Source: SZUA-117 sp964630795
GTDB taxonomy: Bacteria; Pseudomonadota; Gammaproteobacteria; Steroidobacterales; Woeseiaceae
Reading direction: 5' to 3'
DNA length: 64,000 bases
Assembly (NCBI GenBank): GCA_964630795.1
Contig: CAZVWF010000001.1
Coordinates: 49,011 to 113,010 of the forward strand
A program made the translations under genes and the position numbers. Below the pieces are notes generated by a model. The model saw only the letters and a program-made list of their open reading frames with translations. It had not been told where the DNA came from and did not search any database. Shown in pieces: positions 1-7,898 of the stretch. Within the stretch, counting starts at the first letter, position 1. Every line of letters starts with the position of its first letter.

Positions 1-218
1 CGCCCCCGCATTTCCGCAGCAGCTTTGTTCGTAAATGTTACGGCAAGCAGACCTTGTGGTGAGACACCCTCGACGTCGATGAGCCAGGCCGCTCTATGAG
101 TCAGGACACGGGTCTTGCCGCTTCCCGCGCCGGCGATGATTAGCATGGGCTCAGCCGGTCCTGTGACAGCTTCGCGCTGCGCTTCATTGAGCGATTCAAG
201 GATTGGCGTGACGTCCAC
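1..218 (-). CDS. uvrD: DNA helicase II UvrD, N-terminal part only (runs off the window)
   Basis: Superfamily 1 3'-5' DNA helicase that removes damaged oligonucleotides in excision and mismatch repair. Only the first 72 codons are in the window. The translation starts VDVTPILESLNEAQREAVTG, which is the family's Q-motif opening, followed by Walker A (AGAGSGKTRVLTHR) and motif Ia (AVTFTNKAAAEMR). The GTG at 216-218 is the only sensible start: no ATG lies upstream before an in-frame TAG. The 290 bases between this gene and the haem O synthase gene hold no convincing gene. UvrD and Rep are close relatives; the N-terminus fits UvrD better. The family is certain, the exact paralogue less so. Confidence 0.88.
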   Translation of the reverse strand, partial: MDVTPILESLNEAQREAVTGPAEPMLIIAGAGSGKTRVLTHRAAWLIDVEGVSPQGLLAVTFTNKAAAEMRG

Positions 219-507
219 GGGACTGCTTTTGGGAGCCTCTAAAGGTCGCGCAGTCTATCAACATTCGGTGCCGCGGACACGGCACCTTTTCGTCAGTGAG
301 GCGACAGGGTTGGTGAGATCGGCGGACGGCAGGAGTGGCCTGGCCGCGGCCGTATCCCAAGCGTTCGCGCTGGATCGACGTCGCGACCGCGCAGGTTCGG
401 GCGAAACGCCGGGCGGTCGATGTGCGGTTCCAGGAGCATTGCAGGGTTTTGAGAAATAGACCCTGTCGGTCAGTGCCAGGCTCCGACCGCTTTTTTGACG
501 GGATGAG

Positions 508-1407
508 CTAAAAAGGCAGCCGAATAATGTAGTAGTGATCAATCAGCAGTGCTGCGAACAGGTACATCAGGTAGGCAATCGAGAAGCGGAATACCTGCAT
601 CGGGATTTCCTTGTCGGGATCCCTGCGCATGCGTATGGCCCAGTAAAGAAAGCGACCGCCCAGTATGAGCGCTGTGACCAGGTAAATAAGCCCGCTCATG
701 CCTGTCAGGTAGGGCACGATCGTGACGAGTACGAGCAGTATCGTATATATGAGAATATGCTGGCGCGTGAATTCCTCGCCGTGGGTCACTGGCAGCATGG
801 GGATGCCCACGCGCTCGTAGTCCTCGAGCTTGGCAATCGCCAGTGCCCAGAAATGCGGTGGTGTCCACATAAAGATAATCAGGAACAGGATGATCGCATC
901 GACGTGTATCTCGCCCGTTACCGCCGTCCAGCCAAGCACCGGTGGGGCCGCGCCTGCTGCACCGCCAATGACGATGTTTTGTGGCGTCGCGCGTTTCAGG
1001 AAGACCGTGTAGATGACGGCGTAGCCGATCAATGAGGCGAACGTCAAAAGTGCCGTAAGCGGATTGATGATGAACCAGAGAAGCAGCATCGACAACGCGC
1101 ACAGGATGAACGCGAAGGTCAACGCCTGGACGTCGGACAATCGGCCCTGGGCGACGGGGCGGTTATGCGTGCGTGACATTTGCAGATCGATGCGCGCGTC
1201 CAGCACGTGGTTGATGACCGCAGCTGATGACGCCGCCAGGCCGACGCCGAGGGAACCGACGACCATCGGCTGGATGCCTGGCCATCCCGGCACGGCGAGG
1301 ACCATCCCCACGATAGCCGTGAAGACGATCAGCATAACGACCTTCGGCTTTGTCAGCTCGTAGAAGTCGCGCCATACCGCGCTTTGTAACAGGGTTCCTG
1401 CGGCCAC
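508..1407 (-). CDS. cyoE: Protoheme IX farnesyltransferase (haem O synthase)
   Basis: Integral membrane UbiA-family prenyltransferase that adds farnesyl to haem B to give haem O for haem-copper oxidases. The 299 aa length is normal. The first allylic-diphosphate motif is NHVLDARID (about 66-74). The TPPHFWALA segment (about 182-190) and DYERVGIPMLP (196-206) are family signatures, and about nine hydrophobic segments are visible. The GTG start is preceded by AGGA at good spacing. It follows SURF1 on the same strand, as in cytochrome c oxidase assembly clusters, so ctaB is an equally good name. The haem A synthase gene that often lies between the two is not present. Confidence 0.95.
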   Translation of the reverse strand: MAAGTLLQSAVWRDFYELTKPKVVMLIVFTAIVGMVLAVPGWPGIQPMVVGSLGVGLAASSAAVINHVLDARIDLQMSRTHNRPVAQGRLSDVQALTFAFILCALSMLLLWFIINPLTALLTFASLIGYAVIYTVFLKRATPQNIVIGGAAGAAPPVLGWTAVTGEIHVDAIILFLIIFMWTPPHFWALAIAKLEDYERVGIPMLPVTHGEEFTRQHILIYTILLVLVTIVPYLTGMSGLIYLVTALILGGRFLYWAIRMRRDPDKEIPMQVFRFSIAYLMYLFAALLIDHYYIIRLPF

Positions 1408-1788
1408 AATGTCATCCTGTCCGCGCCAGTCCCGGCAATTGCCGGACGTCAGCCACCGGGTCTCGCGGATACAGCTCCGGTGGGAAATACATTATGAGGT
1501 TTGCTTGAAGATCCAATAGGTAGATGCCGCCGGGCGCCGTTTCTTTGGTCTTTAGTCCTGCAGCAGTTTTCGAAGCCCTTGTTTTCCAGGATTTTCAGTC
1601 CCGGGCGCTCCTCTCGGTGAGCACTCTATCCGGCTCGGTATCGGCATGCAAGAAGACCTCGACCGCCCGTTCCATCTCGTGATCCAGCGCGTGCCAGTCC
1701 AGGCGGCGAGCGACGGCAGCGTCGAATCCGCGTCGACACAGGCGATCCGATCCCGCCGTGTGATGACGAGGATTGAAATCGCCCCGGC
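1408..1788 (-). other. 381-base spacer between SURF1 and haem O synthase genes; no intact gene
   Basis: Nothing here looks like ctaA, which commonly occupies this slot. A stop-to-stop open stretch on the minus strand (1595-1792) reads like protein near its end (RRGFDAAVARRLDWHALDHE) but has no start codon near its beginning and is only about 65 codons. It may be a gene remnant or chance. No clear terminator was seen. Confidence 0.4.
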
Positions 1789-2508
1789 CTAGCTATCGGC
1801 CCGGGTGCTCAGAAATTGCTTATGTAAATGCCAGCCGGCAATTCCGCTGACTACCATGGCCATCGCGAACCACTGAAAGGCGTAACTGTAATGCGTCATC
1901 GGGCCGCTGACATCGGGCTCCCAGCGGCGGACGAAGCCTTCTTCCGCATCCGGGTGGAGCAGCAGCACGGTCGGTATCAGTGCTTCACCGAGTTCCGCAG
2001 CGACCTCGTCCATGGTGGGATAGAAGCCGACACGGGGCCAACTGTGGTGTTCCGTAAATGCCTCGTCCGGCCGAATCGCAACGCGCGGGAGAGATCCGGA
2101 CAATCCCAGGACTGTGCGGCTCTCGCCGTGAATGGAGAGATCGACATCGGCTGTCTTTGGCACCCAGCCACGGTTGACGAGTAACCAGTCGTCGCTGACG
2201 GACGGTTTGAACGGCGTAATCACGTAGTAGCCGATCTGGCCGTCCTTTGGAATGTTGTCGACGAGGATCTGGCGATCATCGACGTACTGACCGAAAACTT
2301 TGATGCGATCAAATGGCTCCAGGGCGGCAAAGTCCGAAGGCGCTTCGAAGATCGCATCGCTTTCGAACAAGGAGAGTCTGGCCTTCTTCTCGACTGCCCG
2401 ATCGAGTTGCCAGAAGCCGAGCGAAACAAAGATGCCAATGAAGACTGCCGCGGCAACCAGCGGCAACCAGCGCAGGAATGTTTCATTCTTTAGAAGGTCA
2501 TCAATCAC
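1789..2508 (-). CDS. SURF1-family cytochrome c oxidase assembly protein
   Basis: Inner-membrane protein that helps insert haem A into subunit I of aa3-type cytochrome c oxidase. The 239 aa protein has the family's shape: one membrane segment near the N-terminus (about 14-32, ending LGFWQLDRA, a SURF1 signature), a large periplasmic domain with LVNRGWVP, and a C-terminal membrane segment starting YSYAFQWFAMAMVV (about 206-226). It starts at GTG 2508. Gene order SURF1 then haem O synthase supports the call. It is likely co-transcribed with the downstream prenyltransferase gene, although 280 bases and the remnant-like spacer separate them. Confidence 0.92.
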   Translation of the reverse strand: MIDDLLKNETFLRWLPLVAAAVFIGIFVSLGFWQLDRAVEKKARLSLFESDAIFEAPSDFAALEPFDRIKVFGQYVDDRQILVDNIPKDGQIGYYVITPFKPSVSDDWLLVNRGWVPKTADVDLSIHGESRTVLGLSGSLPRVAIRPDEAFTEHHSWPRVGFYPTMDEVAAELGEALIPTVLLLHPDAEEGFVRRWEPDVSGPMTHYSYAFQWFAMAMVVSGIAGWHLHKQFLSTRADS

Positions 2509-2691
2509 GAACTACTTGCGCGCCCCGTTACATTGCCCTGATGGTTGATGAATTGCGTCGCGACCCTCATCGAGATTGCGTGCCGACGCAATGGACCGGT
2601 GGGCGATAGCGAATCGGAACGGCCGCTCGAAAAGTCCGCGCAGTGTACTCAAAGGTTTCTGGCCGTGCAATCGGCGAGGCGCTACGAAAAG

Positions 2692-2722
2692 ATTATAAAA
2701 AGCTTTGAAAACAATTAGTTAA
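2692..2722 (-). promoter_or_regulatory. Candidate promoter for the SURF1 gene
   Basis: In an AT-rich part of the 258-base spacer upstream of SURF1, the minus strand has a perfect TATAAT (2697-2692). Upstream, TTAACT (2722-2717) sits at 19-base spacing, or AACTAA at 17. The -10 is good and the -35 weak. The position, about 185 bases before the start codon, allows a leader. Confidence 0.35.
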
Positions 2723-2766
2723 AATTCACCAGCCGGTGGCGGGACACACCGGTTAGCGGGCATCCA

Positions 2767-3621
2767 TCAGGGTCTTTGCCGGCGCTCTATCGTACCGGGA
2801 TCGACACGAAATTCGCCCGCGTCCGGTCGTGGTCCCGAGCCCCAGGCATGGCCAAAAACAAGCTCGAGCTCTATGGCGATACGACCCGAAGCATCGTGGC
2901 CCGTAAATTCCGGGGCCAGGGTTCGGAAAGGCGCGTCTTCTTCCGATTGCGGTCGGCGAATGGCACCGCAGGCAGCGAGATCGGCAAGCAACGCATCGAA
3001 GGACGACCAGGTGATCTGCAGGCGGTCTACATCCAGTACGGGGTCTCGCAGGCCTGCCCGCATCAGCGCATCGCCGACGTCATGCATGTCGGGAAACTTA
3101 CAGATTTCCATCGCCACATCGAGGCTTTGCACTGCTTCACGGAACTCCCGCATGCTGTCCGGGCCGAGACTTGCAAACGCGAAGACAGCATTCTTGTTCA
3201 ATACGCGATTCATCTCGGTAAAACAGCCGTCGATGTCAGCGACCCAGGGCAGCACCAGGTTCGCGAATGCCAGGTCAACGCTTTGGCCGGGCATTGGCAG
3301 TCGCAGTACATCTGCCTGGACCTGACGGACTTTGGAAAAAAAGCGCCGCTTCTTCTTTGCCCGGGCAAGCATCTGTCCTGAGATGTCGATACCGATAACG
3401 CGGCTGCCGGAAAACGATCTGGCCAGGCGCTCGCTACCGGTGCCGGACGCGGCGCCAAGATCGAGAATGACTCCCCGGTTGATTGCGACAGGCGCCAGGC
3501 GATCGAGCAGTGCGTCGCAGGTACTTCGATGTACGTAGTCCGCGTCATCGAACGAAGCTGCGGCTGCATCAAATCGCTGCCGCACGTTGTCGACGGAGTT
3601 GCTGCCTGAATCTACGCGCAT
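2767..3621 (-). CDS. bioC: Malonyl-[acyl-carrier protein] O-methyltransferase BioC
   Basis: SAM-dependent methyltransferase that masks the free carboxyl of malonyl-ACP and so starts pimeloyl synthesis for biotin. In the 284 aa form the N-terminus VRQRFDAAAASFDDADYVHR matches BioC (V..FxxAAxxYD.aA..Q). Motif I is DLGAASGTGS (about 54-63), followed by GIDIS and the BioC-like stretch FANLVLPWVADI, and the protein ends FGHAWG as BioC does. The frame is open to 3729, but the ATG at 3621 is preferred because it begins just before the conserved part and avoids overlap with comF. No other bio genes are in the window. A more general class I methyltransferase is possible but less likely. Confidence 0.82.
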   Translation of the reverse strand: MRVDSGSNSVDNVRQRFDAAAASFDDADYVHRSTCDALLDRLAPVAINRGVILDLGAASGTGSERLARSFSGSRVIGIDISGQMLARAKKKRRFFSKVRQVQADVLRLPMPGQSVDLAFANLVLPWVADIDGCFTEMNRVLNKNAVFAFASLGPDSMREFREAVQSLDVAMEICKFPDMHDVGDALMRAGLRDPVLDVDRLQITWSSFDALLADLAACGAIRRPQSEEDAPFRTLAPEFTGHDASGRIAIELELVFGHAWGSGPRPDAGEFRVDPGTIERRQRP

Positions 3622-3668
3622 GGCGCCAGTATACTTTTTACAGAGGTAAGCGGAATTCGCGGCGTGCA

Positions 3669-4388
3669 ATGGTTGGCTTTGCGGCACAGGCTCGGATGGT
3701 GTTTGGTGCATCACGGCAACTCCTTCCACGCCTGTGTGTTTTGTGCGGCTGCTATGAAAGCTGCACAGGGATTTGCGCGCAATGCGAACGCATATTGCCG
3801 ATAAATGATCACTACTGTTGTCGCTGCGGCCAGCCCCTGGATGCCGCGGACAGCGACGCCGAGCCGTGTGGCGCCTGTATCACCCGGCCCCCGATCTTCG
3901 ACATTGCGCGAGCGCCGATGCGTTACGCCTTTCCGGTCGACGTGGTTCTGAAGAAGATCAAGTTCAGTCGCCAGCTTGTTTTTGCACCACCGATGGCGGA
4001 GCTCCTTTACCGGGAAGTCGGACGCTTGTTTGCGGACTGCGACGTACTGGTTCCGGTACCGCTTTATCGCTGGCGGCACGCGCGCCGGGGGTTTAACCAG
4101 GCCGATGAACTTTGCAAACCGCTGGCCAGGCGGACTGGCCTGCCGATATTGATGTCAGCAGGGCGACGCCGGGCGACGCGATCGCAATCCGGTCTGGATG
4201 CGCCGGCCCGGGTCAGAAATGTACGCAATGCATTCGTCGTCGATGCACCACTTCGATACCGTTATCCCCTGATTGTCGATGATGTCATCACGACCGGCGC
4301 GACCTGCAATGCGCTGGCGCATGCACTGAAAGCGGCGGGGGCGGAACGGGTAGCAGCAGTGGCCGTAGCGCGCGCTTCGGACCTATGA
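3669..4388 (+). CDS. comF: ComF family protein (phosphoribosyltransferase-like, competence-associated)
   Basis: Cytoplasmic ComF/GntX-type protein: an N-terminal Cys4-type zinc region and a C-terminal type I phosphoribosyltransferase fold. Cys pairs are visible at about 23/26, 36/39, 51/53 and 67/70. The region DVLVPVPLYRWRHARRGFNQADEL is family-typical and the PRPP loop is LIVDDVITTGAT (about 201-212). ComF is needed for DNA uptake in some bacteria; in others its role is unclear. The start could be ATG 3669 or ATG 3696; the frame is open further upstream into bioC. It diverges from bioC and converges on ubiA, the two stop codons being side by side. Confidence 0.88.
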   Translation: MVGFAAQARMVFGASRQLLPRLCVLCGCYESCTGICAQCERILPINDHYCCRCGQPLDAADSDAEPCGACITRPPIFDIARAPMRYAFPVDVVLKKIKFSRQLVFAPPMAELLYREVGRLFADCDVLVPVPLYRWRHARRGFNQADELCKPLARRTGLPILMSAGRRRATRSQSGLDAPARVRNVRNAFVVDAPLRYRYPLIVDDVITTGATCNALAHALKAAGAERVAAVAVARASDL

Positions 4389-5303
4389 GCTGGCGAAGGT
4401 GTAGTGCAAAACGATGCCGATGAATACGATCATGCCGATGTAGTGGTTGTGCAGGAACGCTGCGAAGCAACCGGCGGGTTGACGATCCCGGGCCAGCCAC
4501 TGGTGGTAACCCATCAAGATGGCGGCGATGAAAACGGTGCCGTAGTACCAGAAACCGAGCCCGGCCATGTCGCCCATGAACGCGAGTGCCGCAAGCATCA
4601 GCAACTGCAGCCCGCCAATGACAAACAAATCGGCGTCGCCAAACAGGATCGCGGTCGACTTTACGCCGACTGCCAGATCGTCTTCCCGATCGACCATCGC
4701 GTAAAAAGTATCGTAGATCAGTGCCCAAACGATAGCGGCGCCGAAGACCAGCCAGGCCAATTGCCTGGTTTCGCCGGTTTGCGCGGCGAAAGCCATTGGT
4801 ACAGCAATACCGAACGCGGCGCCAAGGACGAACTGCGGGATCGAGACGAAGCGTTTGATAAATGGATAGACGATAGTCAGCGCGGCCGCGATAACAGCGA
4901 TCAGCTGGGCGGACCTGTTCAGCATGGCTGCCAGGCCAACGGCAACCAGCGAGAGCGCGACAAATAACGTGAGCGCTTCGGCGGGTGCTACGGCGCCGGA
5001 GGCAATGGGACGCGTCCGGGTGCGTTCTACGTAGGGATCGATATTGCGATCTGCGAAGTCGTTCAGGACGCAGCCGGCGCTGCGCATCACGATCACGCCG
5101 ATAACGAAGATCGCGAAAACACCGGGATCCGGGTGGCCTTCTCCCGCCAGCCAGAGTGCCCAGAGTGTTGGCCAGAGCAGCAACCAGATGCCGATCGGTT
5201 TGTGAAGGCGCATGAGTTCGATGTAATGCCGGAGCTGTGTGACGAAGCCCGACGTCAGCCCAATTGCTGGTTTCTTATTGACTGGAGAGTTTGCCGCCAT
5301 CAT
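4383..5303 (-). CDS. ubiA: 4-hydroxybenzoate polyprenyltransferase
   Basis: Membrane prenyltransferase that attaches the polyprenyl tail to 4-hydroxybenzoate in ubiquinone synthesis. It has 306 aa, usual for UbiA. The first Asp-rich motif is NDFADRNIDPYVERT (about 101-115) and the second is YDTFYAMVDREDD. The opening LMRLHKPIGIWLLLWPTLWAL is the classic UbiA sequence. It starts at one of two consecutive ATGs. It lies downstream of recG in the same direction and overlaps comF tail to tail by 6 bases (4383-4388). Confidence 0.95.
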   Translation of the reverse strand: MMAANSPVNKKPAIGLTSGFVTQLRHYIELMRLHKPIGIWLLLWPTLWALWLAGEGHPDPGVFAIFVIGVIVMRSAGCVLNDFADRNIDPYVERTRTRPIASGAVAPAEALTLFVALSLVAVGLAAMLNRSAQLIAVIAAALTIVYPFIKRFVSIPQFVLGAAFGIAVPMAFAAQTGETRQLAWLVFGAAIVWALIYDTFYAMVDREDDLAVGVKSTAILFGDADLFVIGGLQLLMLAALAFMGDMAGLGFWYYGTVFIAAILMGYHQWLARDRQPAGCFAAFLHNHYIGMIVFIGIVLHYTFASS

Positions 5304-5385
5304 TTGCCAAGGGAGCCATCAAGCCGGCAACGAGTCTAACCTATTTGCGTTGCTTCGGACGATGGCTGGAAGCGCCCGCCGTAAC

Positions 5386-7461
5386 TCACACCTTGCCGTA
5401 GTGATGGGCATCGCCGAGCCAGCGCGTAACGATCGCCCGTTCCCGGTCGCTGTCTTCACCAGCGATGACGCCGGCCGCCTTTTGCACGGCCGGCATAAAA
5501 TGAGCATCGCGGACGAGATTGGCAATGCGGTACTCCGGCAACCCGGTCTGCTTCGTACCGAGTAATTCACCCGGACCGCGCAGTTCGAGGTCTCTCTGGG
5601 CAACGACGAAGCCGTCATTGGTTTCACGCAAAACACCGAGCCTGGATTTCGCCAGTTGCCCGAGCGGCTGTTTGTACAGCAAGACGCAGTGGCTCCGCTC
5701 GGCACCACGGCCTACGCGGCCACGAAGCTGATGCAGTTGTGACAGGCCCATGCGTTCCGAGTTTTCGATGATCATGAGACTGGCGTTGGGCACGTCGACC
5801 CCGACCTCGATGACAGTCGTGGCCACGAGGACATCGACGTCGCCCCCTTTGAACGCGCGCATGACTTTTTCGCGTGCCGCATTTTTCATGCGACCATGTA
5901 CGAGGCCAACGGTCAGGTTATCGAGGGTGTCCGACAGCATCTGGTAGCTTGCTTCTGCCGCCTGGTAGTCGAGCACATCCGATTCGTCGATCAGAGGACA
6001 GACCCAGTAAGCCTGTTGTCCGTCGGTACAGGCTTCGCGGACACGTTCGACGACTTCCATGCGACGCGTATCAGGCAGCGCTATCGTCGATACCGGTTGT
6101 CGACCCGGCGGTAGTTCGTCGATGACCGATGTGTCGAGATCCGCGTAAGCCGCCATTGCGAGCGTGCGCGGAATAGGTGTTGCAGTCATGACCAGCTGAT
6201 GCGGATGACCGGTCCCGGTCTTGCCTTTGTCCCGCAAGGCGACTCGCTGGTGGACCCCGAAGCGGTGCTGTTCATCGATGATGATCAGGCCCAGCTTAGA
6301 GAATTCCACGCCCTCCTGGAACAGGGCGTGTGTACCGATGACGATTTGTGCCCGACCGGAGCCAATGGCTTCGAGCGACGCTTTGCGTTCGGCCTGTTTC
6401 TGGCTGCCGGACAACCAGGCGAGCTCGACGCCGAGCTTGCCAAACCATTCGTTGAAACCCGTCCAGTGCTGCTCAGCGAGCAGCTCGGTTGGCGCCATGA
6501 CGGTGGCCTGCACATCGCTTGCAACCGCCTGCGCACAAGCCGCCGCGGCAACAACGGTTTTGCCGGAACCGACGTCCCCCTGGATAAGACGCATCATAGG
6601 ATGCGGTTCTTTCAGGTCATTACTGATCTCCGCAATGACACGGTTCTGGGCGTTCGTGAGCGCATAGGGAAGACTGTCGATAAATTGCCGTTGCAACGCA
6701 GGACCGGGGCCGAGGGGCATAGCCGCTTCACGATTGGCAAGATTTCGCAAATGGCGAAGGCTCATGTAGTGCGCAAGCAACTCTTCGAATGCCAGCCGTG
6801 ACTGGCAGGGGTGTGTGCCCGATTCGATGCTATCGATATCCACGTTTGATGGGGGTGTATGCAGGTAGTCGAGTGCTTCGGCCAGCGTCGGTAATCCAGG
6901 GTCTTCCACGACGGACGGTGGCAACAATTCAGCGGGCGGGTTGCCACGCATCATCGCCAGCGCCTGGGCAACGAGGTTTCTCAACCGACCTTGCTGGATG
7001 CCTTCAGTAAGCGGATACACGGGCGTCAGGGAATCGTTGACGACAGGCGATTGTTCCTTGCCGAGAACACGGTACTCGGGGTGAACGATCTCCAGTCCGA
7101 CCGGCCCGGCCCGGACATCGCCATAGCAGCTTACCGTCACGCCGGGCTGAAATTGCGCCTCCTGCTGACGTGAAAAATAGAAAAAGCGCAGGGTGAGTTG
7201 CCCGCTGCCATCGCCAACCCGAACCAGCAGGCTGCGCCGACCTCGATAGACCGTCTCTGCGAGCAATACTTCGCCACTGGTCAGGCAGCGCATGCCCGGT
7301 TTCAGTTCGCCGATTCGATGGAGGGTTGTACGATCCTCGTAACGCAGCGGCAGAAAAAACAGCAGGTCTTCAACCCGATGAAGATCGAGTTTGGACAGCG
7401 TTTTCGCCAGCGCCGGACCGACACCCTTGAGAACGGTGAGTGGATCGGATAGGTCGCCCAT
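5386..7461 (-). CDS. recG: ATP-dependent DNA helicase RecG
   Basis: Branch-migrating helicase that remodels stalled forks and Holliday junctions. It has 691 aa, as in E. coli. The N-terminal wedge domain (about 1-240) is followed by two helicase lobes: Walker A GDVGSGKT (295-302), DEQHRFG (from 396), motif III MTATPIPRTLAM, and the C-terminal QLRGRVGRG of motif VI. It is the next-to-last gene of the run yicC-gmk-rpoZ-spoT-ridA-recG-ubiA, an order close to that around E. coli recG. Confidence 0.97.
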   Translation of the reverse strand: MGDLSDPLTVLKGVGPALAKTLSKLDLHRVEDLLFFLPLRYEDRTTLHRIGELKPGMRCLTSGEVLLAETVYRGRRSLLVRVGDGSGQLTLRFFYFSRQQEAQFQPGVTVSCYGDVRAGPVGLEIVHPEYRVLGKEQSPVVNDSLTPVYPLTEGIQQGRLRNLVAQALAMMRGNPPAELLPPSVVEDPGLPTLAEALDYLHTPPSNVDIDSIESGTHPCQSRLAFEELLAHYMSLRHLRNLANREAAMPLGPGPALQRQFIDSLPYALTNAQNRVIAEISNDLKEPHPMMRLIQGDVGSGKTVVAAAACAQAVASDVQATVMAPTELLAEQHWTGFNEWFGKLGVELAWLSGSQKQAERKASLEAIGSGRAQIVIGTHALFQEGVEFSKLGLIIIDEQHRFGVHQRVALRDKGKTGTGHPHQLVMTATPIPRTLAMAAYADLDTSVIDELPPGRQPVSTIALPDTRRMEVVERVREACTDGQQAYWVCPLIDESDVLDYQAAEASYQMLSDTLDNLTVGLVHGRMKNAAREKVMRAFKGGDVDVLVATTVIEVGVDVPNASLMIIENSERMGLSQLHQLRGRVGRGAERSHCVLLYKQPLGQLAKSRLGVLRETNDGFVVAQRDLELRGPGELLGTKQTGLPEYRIANLVRDAHFMPAVQKAAGVIAGEDSDRERAIVTRWLGDAHHYGKV

Positions 7462-7490
7462 GGGAGCCGCGCTGAATACTGACTGACGGT

Positions 7491-7874
7491 CTACTTAAGA
7501 GACAGGATGGCTTCCGCTTCGATGTCCGTTCCCAGCGGTAATGATGCGACACCGACAGCAGCACGTGCGGGGTAGGGCTCATTAAAGTACTGCGCCATGA
7601 CCTCATTGACCGTCGCGAAATTGCCGAAGTCAGTCAGAAATATCGTGAGTTTAACGGCGTCGTCGAGACTGCCGCCGCCGGCTTCTGCGACCGCCCTCAG
7701 GTTCTGGAAAACACGATGTGCCCTGTCAGCAAAGTCGCCTTCAACGAGCGTCATCGTCTCCGGGTCCAGCGGGATCTGTCCTGATATGAACAAAAGGTTG
7801 TCCGACTGTACTGCCTGCGAATATGTGCCGATAGCTGACGGCGCACCGTTCGTATTAATGGTTATCCTGCTCAC
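7491..7874 (-). CDS. ridA: RidA/YjgF family reactive intermediate (enamine/imine) deaminase
   Basis: Small trimeric enzyme that hydrolyses reactive 2-aminoacrylate-type enamines released by PLP enzymes. The length is normal (127 aa). Family signatures are present: GAPSAIGTYSQAV, LLFISGQIPLDP, an Arg in YPARAAVGVASLPLG, and the C-terminal acidic IEAEAIL. The GTG start is preceded by GGAG. It sits between spoT and recG, a position RidA occupies in many gammaproteobacteria. Confidence 0.95.
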   Translation of the reverse strand: MSRITINTNGAPSAIGTYSQAVQSDNLLFISGQIPLDPETMTLVEGDFADRAHRVFQNLRAVAEAGGGSLDDAVKLTIFLTDFGNFATVNEVMAQYFNEPYPARAAVGVASLPLGTDIEAEAILSLK

Positions 7875-7898
7875 TTCACTCTCCGTTTGTGTTTTTAT

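Noticed and set aside
258..542. 94 aa minus-strand open frame downstream of haem O synthase
   Set aside because: Overlaps the end of the synthase gene out of frame, and its composition is shadow-like.
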